Source: a virus | Length of the DNA: 64,000 nt | Reading direction: 5' to 3' (one strand) | Virus record (IMG/VR): IMGVR_UViG_3300025010_000040 | Location: 1 to 64,000 of that record | In this document: positions 9,494-16,326 of the stretch, piece by piece | Layout of the letters: every line of letters starts with the position of its first letter | Position numbering within the stretch: position 1 is the stretch's first letter | Position numbers and translations under genes: made by a program | Notes under the pieces: model-generated | The model's input: only the letters and a program-made list of their open reading frames with translations | Told to the model about the DNA's origin: nothing | The model's database searches: none

Positions 9494-9502
9494 TATGATG
9501 GT
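9494..9502 (+). CDS. RNA polymerase beta' micro-exon (Tyr-Asp-Gly), exon 3
   Basis: A 9-nt exon TATGATGGT encoding Tyr469-Asp470-Gly471. It supplies the central catalytic Asp of the universal D-x-D-G-D motif. With exons 2 and 4 it yields LGGDYDGDQVSL, aligned with cellular NADFDGDQ. Without it the product would read GGDDQ and lose the metal site. Its 5' border is supported by P10 of intron 2. Its 3' border is supported by a P1 of GGU with GCC of intron 3, extended by AU/AU past one bulged C. The flanking phases (0 and 0) agree. Confidence 0.8.
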
Positions 9503-9829
9503 AAACTAAATGCCCATATATGTGGTGACATATATATGAATCTTCTTTAATTGTCGGGGAAGCTCTTAGAGCTTTTAATATATTAAAAGATTGAGTAATC
9601 CGCAGCCAAGTCTCTAATATATTAGAGAAAGGTTCAACGACTATCCTTTAGCTTTGAAATAAGCAACAGGAGTAGGGCTCAAGTGAGTGGGTGAAAATCC
9701 CTTAAATCGAAATAGGAAGCTCCTTAATGAATAATTCATTAAGGATGAAGATATAGTCTAGTATCTTATCGAAAGATAAGGAAGTTCATAAGAGAACTGT
9801 ATTGTTTAACGAACAATATGAATATATCG
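9503..9829 (+). ncRNA. Group I intron (td-like), beta' intron 3
   Basis: A 327-nt ORF-less member of the td-like family. It has the shared 5' block (TAATTGTCGGGGAAGC), ATCCGCAGCCAAG, CAACGACTATCC, GATATAGTC and the conserved 3' region ending ATCG (omega-G 9829). It lacks the P2-region extension seen in intron 1 and is the shortest copy. Upstream of the 5' block is a roughly 45-nt segment holding P1 and a TATATGTGG-TGACATATATA hairpin. Confidence 0.88.
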
Positions 9830-9994
9830 GATCAAGTATCATTAAAGGTATTATTTTCTCAAGAAGCTAATCTTGAGGCAGAAAGAATTATGAAATCAAA
9901 AGGTCATATTCTTAATATCTATGGACAAAATATGAGAAAGACAACAAATGAAGGTGCTCATACTTTATTTATGCTAACGAAGTTTAATAAATAA
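9830..9994 (+). CDS. RNA polymerase beta' subunit, N-terminal part, exon 4
   Basis: The last exon starts with GAT CAA (Asp472-Gln473), the third catalytic Asp, and continues VSLKVLFSQEANLEAERIM as in beta' after the DFDGD motif. It ends at TAA 9994 after only 54 codons, so the bridge-helix and C-terminal parts must come from another gene (26311-29491). The gene is followed directly by a strong terminator. Confidence 0.88.
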   Translation, partial: DQVSLKVLFSQEANLEAERIMKSKGHILNIYGQNMRKTTNEGAHTLFMLTKFNK

Positions 9995-10001
9995 ATAATA
10001 A

Positions 10002-10034
10002 AAATATATGTGATTTATTCACATATATTTTTTT
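10002..10034 (+). terminator. Terminator after beta' N-terminal gene
   Basis: 12-bp stem (AAATATATGTGA/TCACATATATTT) with a 5-nt loop and a T-run. The T-run abuts the CGTATTTTT box of the next promoter. Confidence 0.85.
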
Positions 10035-10065
10035 CGTATTTTTAACATTAATAGATATATATTAT
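10035..10065 (+). promoter_or_regulatory. Phage bipartite promoter motif, copy 1
   Basis: CGTATTTTT, exactly 12 nt, then TATATATTAT. The same two boxes with the same 12-nt spacer occur at four other places in the window. It lies 48 nt upstream of the ATG of the 10114 gene and right after a terminator, so it is well placed as a promoter. Confidence 0.65.
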
Positions 10066-10113
10066 TTTAGTAATATGAATAAAATAATATAAATTATAAG
10101 GGGGGTTTTCATA

Positions 10114-10446
10114 ATGAAAATAACATTTGATTATACCATGAAGGAAGCCAATTCTATTAACGGTTTAATAACAGAGGCAAATAATGTTGCTAAACTGTTA
10201 TCTGAAACAAAAGGCGATGTTATTGTTATACCGTTTGAAAACAGGCTTGCAACATTGAAAGTTGTCAAAGGTGAAAAAGCTGTGCTAGATATTAATGAAG
10301 ATTTCTTTATTGATTCTTTGTCGTATTTAACACATGTTTATAACCGAATTGTACCACTTGTTTTAGCTTATAAAAATCTTATACAAGATATATTCCCTGT
10401 TGCAAAAGATTATGTAAACAAATGGTTTCCAAAGAAAGATAAATAA
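10114..10446 (+). CDS. Hypothetical 110-residue protein
   Basis: A single-gene unit between promoter copy 1 and a terminator, with GGGGGG before the ATG. The protein has an N-terminal mixed alpha/beta part and a C-terminal helix-rich tail (LAYKNLIQDIFPVAKDYVNK) ending in Lys. It is less AT-rich in codon choice than most neighbours. No family recognised. Monocistronic position behind the repeated promoter suggests a separately regulated, perhaps host-directed, gene. Confidence 0.7.
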   Translation: MKITFDYTMKEANSINGLITEANNVAKLLSETKGDVIVIPFENRLATLKVVKGEKAVLDINEDFFIDSLSYLTHVYNRIVPLVLAYKNLIQDIFPVAKDYVNKWFPKKDK

Positions 10447-10481
10447 ATTTTTATATATTTTTATTTAATTTTACCTAAAAA

Positions 10482-10511
10482 AATAAAGGTGTAATAATCC
10501 ACCTTTATTTT
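10482..10511 (+). terminator. Terminator after 10114 gene
   Basis: 10-bp stem AATAAAGGTG/CACCTTTATT with 8-nt loop and T-run. Confidence 0.85.
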
Positions 10512-10542
10512 TTGTGTGTTCCTTGCTTAACACTATTATACT
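10512..10542 (+). promoter_or_regulatory. Host sigma-A-like promoter for the structured RNA
   Basis: TTGTGT (10512-10517), 16 nt, TATTAT (10534-10539); TATACT overlaps as an alternative -10 box. It would start RNA near 10547, just before the first helix of the structured RNA. It lacks the phage bipartite motif. Confidence 0.45.
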
Positions 10543-10546
10543 AAAT

Positions 10547-11047
10547 TTTTATTTTCATGAACCCGTTTCCTACTATAAAAAGAAATGGGGGTGATTAAAG
10601 AATTGATAATACAATTTATATAAATATAAAACATATTTATCATAGATATTGATAATATTTTTAACTCAAATAATTTATATCTTCTATCAGTAAAATAACA
10701 TATAGAAGGGAGGGATGCCTATATACACATAACGATGTATATGGGATAACCTCTAATTATTTGCGAGTTTAAAAATATTATCTTTATATAACTTTATTTA
10801 GAATTCGCCTACAAACTCCCCATAGACACTTGTGTATATAGGCAATCTATGATGGATGGGGACACTATCGGTTTAGAATATGATGAAGAATAATATGCTA
10901 CCTATTTGTTACAATGAATTTAGATAGTGTGAAAAAATACCTACTATTTTACAATTAAATATGTTCCGATATAAATAGTAGTAATGGTGAATTTATTTTT
11001 ATAAAATAAAAATAAAGCTCTGTGTAAATAATCCACAGAGCTTTATT
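10547..11047 (+). ncRNA. Large structured noncoding RNA with pseudoknots
   Basis: A roughly 500-nt stretch with no ORF but dense perfect helices: 10561-10569/10582-10592, 10620-10627/10633-10640, 10681-10687/10702-10708, 10818-10826/10846-10861, 10862-10869/10923-10930 and 10941-10949/10973-10981. Two long-range helices cross each other: 10651-10667 with 10765-10782 (17 of 18 positions) and 10717-10728 with 10832-10843 (12 bp), forming a pseudoknot. The second strand of the latter lies in a hairpin loop, and its first strand can also form a local hairpin (10721-10727/10736-10742). A terminator closes it. It resembles ornate phage RNAs such as ROOL or GOLLD in style; I cannot assign it to a class. 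Confidence 0.7.
11011..11047. terminator. Bidirectional terminator
   Basis: 14-bp stem AATAAAGCTCTGTG/CACAGAGCTTTATT with T-run on both strands. It ends the structured RNA (+) and the 11051-11395 gene (-). Confidence 0.85.
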
Positions 11048-11050
11048 TTT

Positions 11051-11395
11051 TTATTTTTTTTCAATAACATCGGGTATAATTTCTGGTTTTAAATTTTTAA
11101 TTTCTTTCTGTTCAGACTTAGTACTTTTATTACTTTGTATAGGAACATTTTGAATTACTACTGGTTTTGATTTAGGGATTTCTTCCTTTATATCATTGTC
11201 TTTATCAAAATTACGAGCTGTTAATTTAATTTCAGTACCATCTTTAAGTACTTCAACAACATTAACACCTTTACTAATCATAGCAAAGATAGTGGAAGTT
11301 TGTTCTGTATAAGGACTTAAGATTGGTCCATACACTCCACCCTTTGCCATAATAGGAGCTGTGCTAAGGATTTTAATATTTTTAGTTTTAATCAT
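11051..11395 (-). CDS. Small virion-type protein
   Basis: 114 residues. The N-terminal half is compact and hydrophobic (ILSTAPIMAKGGVYGPILSP, then YTEQTSTIFAMISKGVNVVEVL), and the C-terminal half is a Lys/Glu/Pro-rich tail. Start ATG preceded by GGAGGG. It follows two other minus-strand genes with short spacing and shares a bidirectional terminator. The GVYGPI...V-EV-DG pattern resembles small structural proteins of large Firmicute phages, but I cannot name the part. Confidence 0.65.
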   Translation of the reverse strand: MIKTKNIKILSTAPIMAKGGVYGPILSPYTEQTSTIFAMISKGVNVVEVLKDGTEIKLTARNFDKDNDIKEEIPKSKPVVIQNVPIQSNKSTKSEQKEIKNLKPEIIPDVIEKK

Positions 11396-11417
11396 TTGTT
11401 AAACCCTCCAATTTTAT

Positions 11418-11669
11418 TTAATAATTAGTATCCGGAATAAAATTTTCTTTAATATGCTTTAATTTTTCTTCCATATCCTGTTCTTCATCAAACTCAGGAA
11501 TTCCGTCAACAAGTTTTTTAATTTCAGTACTTTCATCATCATCTATCAAGCCGGTATCATCCAAGATAGCATCACGAATATCATCATCGCCACTACTTTG
11601 GGCTACAGCTTCCATTAAAAACAGTTCTTGATTACTTTTACGAATATTTTTTTTAAGGTTAGATAACAA
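11418..11669 (-). CDS. Small acidic protein
   Basis: 83 residues from TTG 11669, chosen because GGGGG lies 8 nt upstream. A longer frame upstream would overlap the previous gene and lacks a ribosome site. The protein is acidic (DDDIRDAILDDTG, DDDESTEIKK). The block S-x-x-x-x-x-R-D-A/D-I-L is also present in the 25722 gene (SEVNSAMRDDILLE), so the two may share a short domain. It forms an operon with 11713-12903 and 11051-11395. Function unknown. Confidence 0.6.
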   Translation of the reverse strand: MLSNLKKNIRKSNQELFLMEAVAQSSGDDDIRDAILDDTGLIDDDESTEIKKLVDGIPEFDEEQDMEEKLKHIKENFIPDTNY

Positions 11670-11712
11670 TATAATTACCCCCAATCTTTTTATTAAAATG
11701 TTTAAATGAAAA

Positions 11713-12903
11713 TTAGTTATTAGAAACAAATTTATTATAATAATATCGGAGAATAAATAATAACATAGGTATTTTAATATATGAATTAAAAGTATATTCC
11801 ATATAATCATATTCTTCTAATTTTTCTAAATTTATATTATAAACTGAATCAATATGTTTATTAAAATAATCTACTAATAAATTTTCAATAATAAAATCAT
11901 CACTAAGTTTAACATCAGTCATTATACTATTTAAAACTTCTTCCTCAATATAATTATCACCACTATTAGTAAATGAAATAGAATTAACATTATCCATATA
12001 ATAAAGAAATATAGAATTATAATTTTGAATTATTGCATTGATATATTTAATACTTGTAGGTAAATTCTTTTTACCTCTTTCTAATAATCTATAAATTGAT
12101 TTCTCATATTCAATCACAAATGATAAACTATCATCTTCATTAACCAAACAAATTGTATTAAAATTATATTTTTCATTAAATAAGATATTATTATTAATAA
12201 AATGATTTAAATATTTATCATAGAATTTATTACCAAATTCATTATTAAATATAAAGCAATTATATTTTTTATTGAAAAAAAATATTTTATACTTATCAGC
12301 TATATATCTATAAATTTCATTTAGTTTAAGTATTTTATAATAATCATCTTCTCGAATTAAACACTTTTCTTGTGTACCAATATTTCTTAATACACAATTA
12401 TATATTTCATTAATTTGATTTTCTAAATCCGTAACTAATTCTCCATAAGCTGATTTTAAAGTAAAAGAAATTTTATAATAATTATTACTCTTTATAGTAT
12501 CATATTTAACTTCTGTTACCATAAATAAATAATTTTTATCTAAATATGAAATAGTAAAAAAATCATTTGGTAAAGGTTTAAGTGTATTAGGAAGAATAAT
12601 AAGTTCACTATCAAAATTAGTTGTTAAACCCTCTTCTTCTTCACTTAATTCCAACATAATAGATTCTAAACCATATACAGGAAAGTCGTTTATCTTTTTA
12701 AACTTTAGTGGAGAATTTTCCCCTAATAAATCTTCAATATTTTCAAATCCACTATCAGTAATACTATTAATATTATCAATATTATAATATGTAACAAATG
12801 TAGGATTTTTATCTAAAAATCTAGAATATTGAGAATTCATTCTTTCTTCATACTTAAAAATATTTTCATTAATAAAAGTTTTATCATCTATTAAATATCC
12901 CAA
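11713..12903 (-). CDS. Putative virion structural protein, 396 residues
   Basis: Starts at ATG 12903 after GAGAGGAG. The first 170 residues look like a folded beta-rich domain (TFVTYYNID, KFKKINDFPVYG, FTISYLDKNYLFMVTEVKYD). The rest is rich in Asn, Tyr, Phe and Ile with many predicted helices. No catalytic motif is visible. The first gene of a three-gene minus-strand unit with small structural-looking genes. The YYNID...NSPLKF-KI-FPVYG segment resembles conserved structural proteins of large phages, but I cannot assign it to neck, tail or head. Confidence 0.6.
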   Translation of the reverse strand: MGYLIDDKTFINENIFKYEERMNSQYSRFLDKNPTFVTYYNIDNINSITDSGFENIEDLLGENSPLKFKKINDFPVYGLESIMLELSEEEEGLTTNFDSELIILPNTLKPLPNDFFTISYLDKNYLFMVTEVKYDTIKSNNYYKISFTLKSAYGELVTDLENQINEIYNCVLRNIGTQEKCLIREDDYYKILKLNEIYRYIADKYKIFFFNKKYNCFIFNNEFGNKFYDKYLNHFINNNILFNEKYNFNTICLVNEDDSLSFVIEYEKSIYRLLERGKKNLPTSIKYINAIIQNYNSIFLYYMDNVNSISFTNSGDNYIEEEVLNSIMTDVKLSDDFIIENLLVDYFNKHIDSVYNINLEKLEEYDYMEYTFNSYIKIPMLLFILRYYYNKFVSNN

Positions 12904-12973
12904 GATTTACTCAACTCCTCTCATATATTTTAAATTAATATAATGTTAAAAAATATAAAGAAAATGATTTTTT

Positions 12974-13004
12974 CGTATTTTTATTATATTTATTTATATA
13001 TTAT
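12974..13004 (+). promoter_or_regulatory. Phage bipartite promoter motif, copy 2
   Basis: CGTATTTTT (12974-12982), 12 nt, TATATATTAT (12995-13004), 79 nt upstream of the ATG at 13084. Followed by AATAAAATA and by the conserved leader hairpin at 13034. Confidence 0.65.
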
Positions 13005-13033
13005 TTAAATATATTTAATAAAATAATCTTACT

Positions 13034-13059
13034 AATAAGGGTAAATAAAAATACTTATT
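13034..13059 (+). promoter_or_regulatory. Conserved leader hairpin, copy 1
   Basis: 26-nt element: stem AATAAG/CTTATT around a loop beginning GGG. It is identical at 24 of 26 positions to 35968-35993, and both copies lie between a bipartite promoter and a gene start. Likely transcribed 5' leader element. Confidence 0.5.
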
Positions 13060-13083
13060 AGATAGAAAGGATGAAAAAAATTA

Positions 13084-13500
13084 ATGGAAACTTTAAATGA
13101 TGTTTTATTACAGAATAGATGTGATTATTATAATGTATGCCTGGAACATGATTGTCCTTGTGCATTAGATAGTAAGGAATTCGATCCCGTATTATATAAT
13201 AAATTACAAGAAGATTATTATAATGATTTAAAATCTCTTGGTTTTATTAATAGTATTGATAGTAGTATTATAGATGAAGATTATTGTGATGATGAAAATG
13301 ATGATAGAGAAGAAGATAATTATATTGATTTTTATATAAGTAATAATGAAATAAAGGTAGGTGATTCTGTAGGATTTTATCCATATGATAGTTATGATAT
13401 GATAGAAGGTAAAGTAATAGGAATAGTTGATAAAATTTTATTTATTGTTTGTTATAATGGGAGATTATATAAGGTTGATGAACTCGATATTCTTAAATAA
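13084..13500 (+). CDS. Hypothetical protein with C-terminal SH3/KOW-like strand domain
   Basis: 138 residues, monocistronic, from ATG 13084 behind AAAGGATG. The N-terminus has a Cys cluster (CDYYNVCLEHDCPCA) of possible metal-binding use. The middle is strongly acidic (DEDYCDDENDDREEDN). The end (VGDSVGFYPYDSYDMIEGKV...RLYKVDELDI) looks like a small barrel of SH3/KOW type. The secreted protein at 35112 ends in a similar G-D-x-V-x-G module. No function assigned. Confidence 0.65.
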   Translation: METLNDVLLQNRCDYYNVCLEHDCPCALDSKEFDPVLYNKLQEDYYNDLKSLGFINSIDSSIIDEDYCDDENDDREEDNYIDFYISNNEIKVGDSVGFYPYDSYDMIEGKVIGIVDKILFIVCYNGRLYKVDELDILK

Positions 13501-13528
13501 AAGAATGAGTATATTCTTTTATTTTTTT
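13498..13528 (+). terminator. Terminator after 13084 gene
   Basis: 9-bp stem TAAAAGAAT/ATTCTTTTA overlapping the stop codon, then T-run. Confidence 0.8.
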
Positions 13529-13542
13529 AGGAACATAGAAAA

Positions 13543-13576
13543 AAATAAATCAGTATAAAAATTTACTGATTTATTT
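13543..13576. terminator. Terminator of the minus-strand paralogue operon
   Basis: 13-bp perfect stem AAATAAATCAGTA/TACTGATTTATTT with 8-nt loop; A/T runs on both sides. Confidence 0.8.
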
Positions 13577-13592
13577 TTAATAAATATAAAAT

Positions 13593-13856
13593 TTAAATAT
13601 AAAGTTTTTCTTTATACTCATTTAACATATAAATAGCATTATCCCTCTTATCAGTATAAAGTTCTAACAATTCTTGAGGTGACAATAAATCCCAATTATC
13701 TGTGTCAATAATAAATCTACCATTTTTGTGAAGACTTTGCAATTCTTCTGAAGTAAGAATTAATTTTAGTTTCATATGATGAAATAACAGTCCTTCTTTC
13801 TCAGCTTTCGCAAATAAAGGTTGGAACATTTTTAAAATTTTTTGTTCCTGAGTCAT
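13593..13856 (-). CDS. Paralogous small protein family, member 1
   Basis: 87 residues. It carries the family layout: a helix ending in AEKEGLLF, a strand pair, then T-SEEL--LH-NGRFI---NWDL-SP-ELLEL and a terminal helix. The same layout occurs in the genes at 13874, 14280, 14618 (C-terminal half) and 16030. Last gene of the minus-strand run and followed by a terminator. GGAGTG precedes the ATG. The Trp in NW and the acidic proline segment are the most conserved points. Family not recognised. Confidence 0.65.
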   Translation of the reverse strand: MTQEQKILKMFQPLFAKAEKEGLLFHHMKLKLILTSEELQSLHKNGRFIIDTDNWDLLSPQELLELYTDKRDNAIYMLNEYKEKLYI

Positions 13857-13873
13857 AAATAAATCACTCCAAA

Positions 13874-14158
13874 TTATTTTTTATAGGATTTTTGAATTCT
13901 TATTTTAAATGTTTCAAGCTGATTTTCAATATTCCTTTTCCTGCACTCTAACAACTTAACTTCTTCCATAGGATCCCTCAGTATCCAATTAGGTGGACCC
14001 CAAATAAATCGTCCTTCTATATGACATTTTCTTAATTCATCAGGAGTGAACCATGAACCCTCACGTTCCAAATAAAACCATAACCCTTTTTCATCAGCCT
14101 CTTTAAACATAGGCTCTAATGATTCTAAAATAGCATTAATATTTATTGAATTAAACAT
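13874..14158 (-). CDS. Paralogous small protein family, member 2
   Basis: 94 residues, the clearest family member: ADEKGLWFYLEREGSWFTPD, then ELRKCHIEGRFIWGPPNWIL and RDPMEEV, then a basic helix. Preceded by AGGGGTG and, further upstream on the same strand, by a TATATATTAT box (14193-14206), so it may have its own promoter. Spaced 17 nt from member 1. No catalytic residues are evident; conserved Trp, Gly-Arg-Phe and Asn-Trp suggest a small binding domain. Confidence 0.68.
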   Translation of the reverse strand: MFNSININAILESLEPMFKEADEKGLWFYLEREGSWFTPDELRKCHIEGRFIWGPPNWILRDPMEEVKLLECRKRNIENQLETFKIRIQKSYKK

Positions 14159-14192
14159 TTTATCACCCCTAAAATTTTATTCTTATTGTATT

Positions 14193-14206
14193 AATAATAT
14201 ATATTT
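14193..14206 (-). promoter_or_regulatory. TATATATTAT box on the minus strand
   Basis: AAATATATATTATT read on the minus strand, about 35-45 nt upstream of the 14158 start. It lacks the upstream GTATTTTT box of the plus-strand copies. Confidence 0.4.
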
Positions 14207-14279
14207 AATTTTTTAACCTGGTCAATCAAAGATTTTGAAATTTCTTTTTTCTTATGTTACATTATTTTATAACCTCCAT

Positions 14280-14573
14280 TTATAAATCAACCATTATTCG
14301 TTTATCAGAAGGATTATCAATTGAATCTCTAACATTACTAATTAATTCTTCAATTTTTATTTTCTTAGATTCCAATCTTTTAATCAATTTTTCAGGATGT
14401 TCAAGTCTCCAATTTCTAGATTTAATAAGTTTTCTTTTCATTAAAGACTTAAATTCAGGCACATTATACCAACAACCACTATTCATACCAAGGAACCATA
14501 ATCCATTTTCTTCGGCATCTTTAATCATTTGATTTAATATTTCTTGATTTTTATCATTTATCATATTAAACAC
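14280..14573 (-). CDS. Paralogous small protein family, member 3
   Basis: 97 residues: AEENGLWFLGMNSGCWYNVP, EFKSLMKRKLIKSRNWRLEH, PEKLIKRLESKK. Same order of elements as members 1 and 2 (G-LWF, aromatic-P-EF/EL, NW-L--P-E), with the GRF segment changed to RKLI. GGAGTG precedes the ATG. A TATATATTATT box lies just upstream on the minus strand (14600-14619). Intergenic gap to member 2 is about 120 nt, without another gene. Confidence 0.66.
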   Translation of the reverse strand: MFNMINDKNQEILNQMIKDAEENGLWFLGMNSGCWYNVPEFKSLMKRKLIKSRNWRLEHPEKLIKRLESKKIKIEELISNVRDSIDNPSDKRIMVDL

Positions 14574-14599
14574 TCCTAAAATTTATTATTCATTACTTT

Positions 14600-14619
14600 A
14601 ATAATATATATATATATTT
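14600..14619 (-). promoter_or_regulatory. Extended TATATATATTATT box on the minus strand
   Basis: A run of alternating T/A ending in TATTATT on the minus strand, about 30-45 nt upstream of the 14573 start. Overlaps the end of the preceding gene. Confidence 0.35.
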
Positions 14620-15175
14620 AATTTTTTATATAATTTTCAATTTTATTTATCTCTAATTGTATTATTTCTTTTTTTTCATATAAAGAGTTAAGAATATCGT
14701 TATGACCACGTAACTCCCATTTTGTTTTACACATAATATATTCAATATTGTTATAATAATCTATTATTCCATTAGGTGTGAACCAAATTTTTAAAAATTC
14801 ATCATAAAGTAATAACTTTTCATTCCTAGCTTTATTAATTAAAGATTCCAATGTTTTAAGATAATTAATTATTTCATTTTTACTAGAAATAGAAAAAGAT
14901 TCATTCCTAGATAAAATATTTGTATAATCAAACAATCCCTCATTAACTAGTTTATCCAAATAATCCGACTGAATAAATTCTATATCTAAAGGTTTAAAAT
15001 TTAAAAAACTTACATCTACGTTACCGTATTTATAAATACGGTAGTTATATTCCATTTTACAAGCAGCCCTATAAATTTTAATTAGTTTAGTTATATCAAT
15101 ATTCTTTTGACATAATTCAAAATACCAGTCCATTAATAATATTGCTTTATCATTATAAAAAGAATTAAAAAGCAT
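14618..15175 (-). CDS. Paralogous family member 4, with an extra N-terminal domain
   Basis: 185 residues. The C-terminal 85 residues follow the small family pattern (LESLINKARNEKLLL, IWFTPNGIIDYY, CKTKWELRGH, then a helix). The N-terminal 100 residues are extra, helical and unlike the others. Start ATG 15175 is preceded by GGGGGT. It sits between the metallopeptidase gene and member 3. The fusion suggests that the small proteins act as an interaction module. Function unknown. Confidence 0.6.
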   Translation of the reverse strand: MLFNSFYNDKAILLMDWYFELCQKNIDITKLIKIYRAACKMEYNYRIYKYGNVDVSFLNFKPLDIEFIQSDYLDKLVNEGLFDYTNILSRNESFSISSKNEIINYLKTLESLINKARNEKLLLYDEFLKIWFTPNGIIDYYNNIEYIMCKTKWELRGHNDILNSLYEKKEIIQLEINKIENYIKN

Positions 15176-15199
15176 GTATAAAAGACCCCCATTATTTTT

Positions 15200-15781
15200 T
15201 TAATAAACTAATATATTCTTAACTTTATTCCAAATAAATACGAAATGTTCTAAAGCGAACTTATCGGCATATAATTCACTAACATCAAAATTATGTGCTA
15301 TACGTATAGGGTCATATTTATCAAGTTCTGATAATTTAAACATGATACATAAAGTATTTTTAATTATATTATCAAAATAAAAACTAGTGCTAATATCTTG
15401 ATTATATTTATATAGTTCATTTAATTGAGCAATGTGACCATACTCATGTAATAAAAGCAAGAGAAAATTTGTTTCTGGGCTTAATTCTAATCCAGTATTA
15501 TATTTTAAAAAATTACCAAATCTTTCATTAGTTGATTTATAAAATTCAGGATATTGTTTATAAAAGCTTTCACAATCCTCATGTCTAATATTTATTTCAG
15601 CAATAAATCTTTTTTTGTTTTTGTCCGAATAATTTTCATTAAATTCAACAAAAGCAAATTGATCTAAAAGGTCTTCTGGTACTGACTTATATTCCGATTC
15701 AATTAATTTAATCTTAACCTTACCATGTTTAAATTTAAATTCCTTTTTACAAAATTGAATACAATTTTCATAGAATGACAT
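15200..15781 (-). CDS. Putative zinc metallopeptidase (HEYGH)
   Basis: 193 residues. HEYGH (H112, E113, H116) is a gluzincin-type HExxH motif inside a hydrophobic helix (FLLLLLHEYGHIAQ). SELYADKFALEHF (E169, D173) about 55 residues later can give the third zinc ligand. The same second motif (NTEVIADKH) occurs in the 46164 gene, so the two are probably distant paralogues. Start ATG 15781 after AAGGTGG. No signal peptide, so it should act in the host cytoplasm. M78/ImmA- or M48-like families are possible. Target unknown. Confidence 0.7.
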   Translation of the reverse strand: MSFYENCIQFCKKEFKFKHGKVKIKLIESEYKSVPEDLLDQFAFVEFNENYSDKNKKRFIAEINIRHEDCESFYKQYPEFYKSTNERFGNFLKYNTGLELSPETNFLLLLLHEYGHIAQLNELYKYNQDISTSFYFDNIIKNTLCIMFKLSELDKYDPIRIAHNFDVSELYADKFALEHFVFIWNKVKNILVY

Positions 15782-15797
15782 ATGCTATAACCACCTT

Positions 15798-16033
15798 TTA
15801 ATATTTTTTAATATAAAAATAACACCCTGGATACTCAACATAATGTATTTCAGTACCTGGTGTGGAGTCGTTATTAAGTGTATAACTAACACCATAATTA
15901 CTACAACTTAATATATTTACAGCTATATATTCATCTTTTTACTAAATTTTTCATTATAAAATATTTCTTTACGACCCAATACTGCTTCAACTAAATCCAT
16001 AAATCTAGTTAATGGTGTATAATTTGGTTTCAT
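15798..16033 (-). pseudogene. Small gene with a -1 frame change
   Basis: ATG 16033 overlaps the stop of the previous gene (ATGA). The first frame reads MKPNYTPLTRFMDLVEAVLG and goes on to stop after 36 codons (TAG). In the -1 frame the coding continues from GAT GAA TAT after AGT AAA AAG: DEYIAVNILSCSNYGVSYTL up to a TAA at 15798. So either a one-base indel disabled the gene, or the site TAAAAAG is used for frameshifting. The joined product would be about 78 residues. Unknown family. Confidence 0.5.
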
Positions 16034-16326
16034 TTAAAGTCACCCCAATTTAAAACTATATTTTTTATCACCTTAATAATATTATCAATTTTATTTTTTA
16101 TTAAACCTTGTAACACTTCAAGTGTTGTTCGCACATCCCATTCATTGATATTAATTCTAGAACTTTGGTATAATATTTTAAATTCACTAGGACTAAGCCA
16201 TTCATAACTTACAGTGTTATAAAATAAAAAACCTCCTGTCTTTTCCATATCTTCAACTAATTTATTTAAAGAATCTATTATTTCATAATTGAATATATGA
16301 GATTTATCAAAACCCTTGGATTTCAT
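16030..16326 (-). CDS. Paralogous small protein family, member 5
   Basis: 98 residues: MEKTGGFLFYNTVSYEWLSP, SEFKILYQSSRININEWDVR, then a helix. It keeps the order of the small family (G-F-LF, W-SP-EF, NEWDVR) but is more divergent. Its ATG overlaps the end of the primase gene (ATGA), with AAAGGAGG inside the primase 3' end, so translation is probably coupled to the primase. It is also overlapped at its own stop by the 16033 start. Confidence 0.6.
   Translation of the reverse strand: MKSKGFDKSHIFNYEIIDSLNKLVEDMEKTGGFLFYNTVSYEWLSPSEFKILYQSSRININEWDVRTTLEVLQGLIKNKIDNIIKVIKNIVLNWGDFK

Noticed and set aside
14254-14532. Plus-strand frame opposite paralogue member 3
   Set aside because: Antisense shadow; the minus-strand gene matches its paralogues and has a ribosome site.
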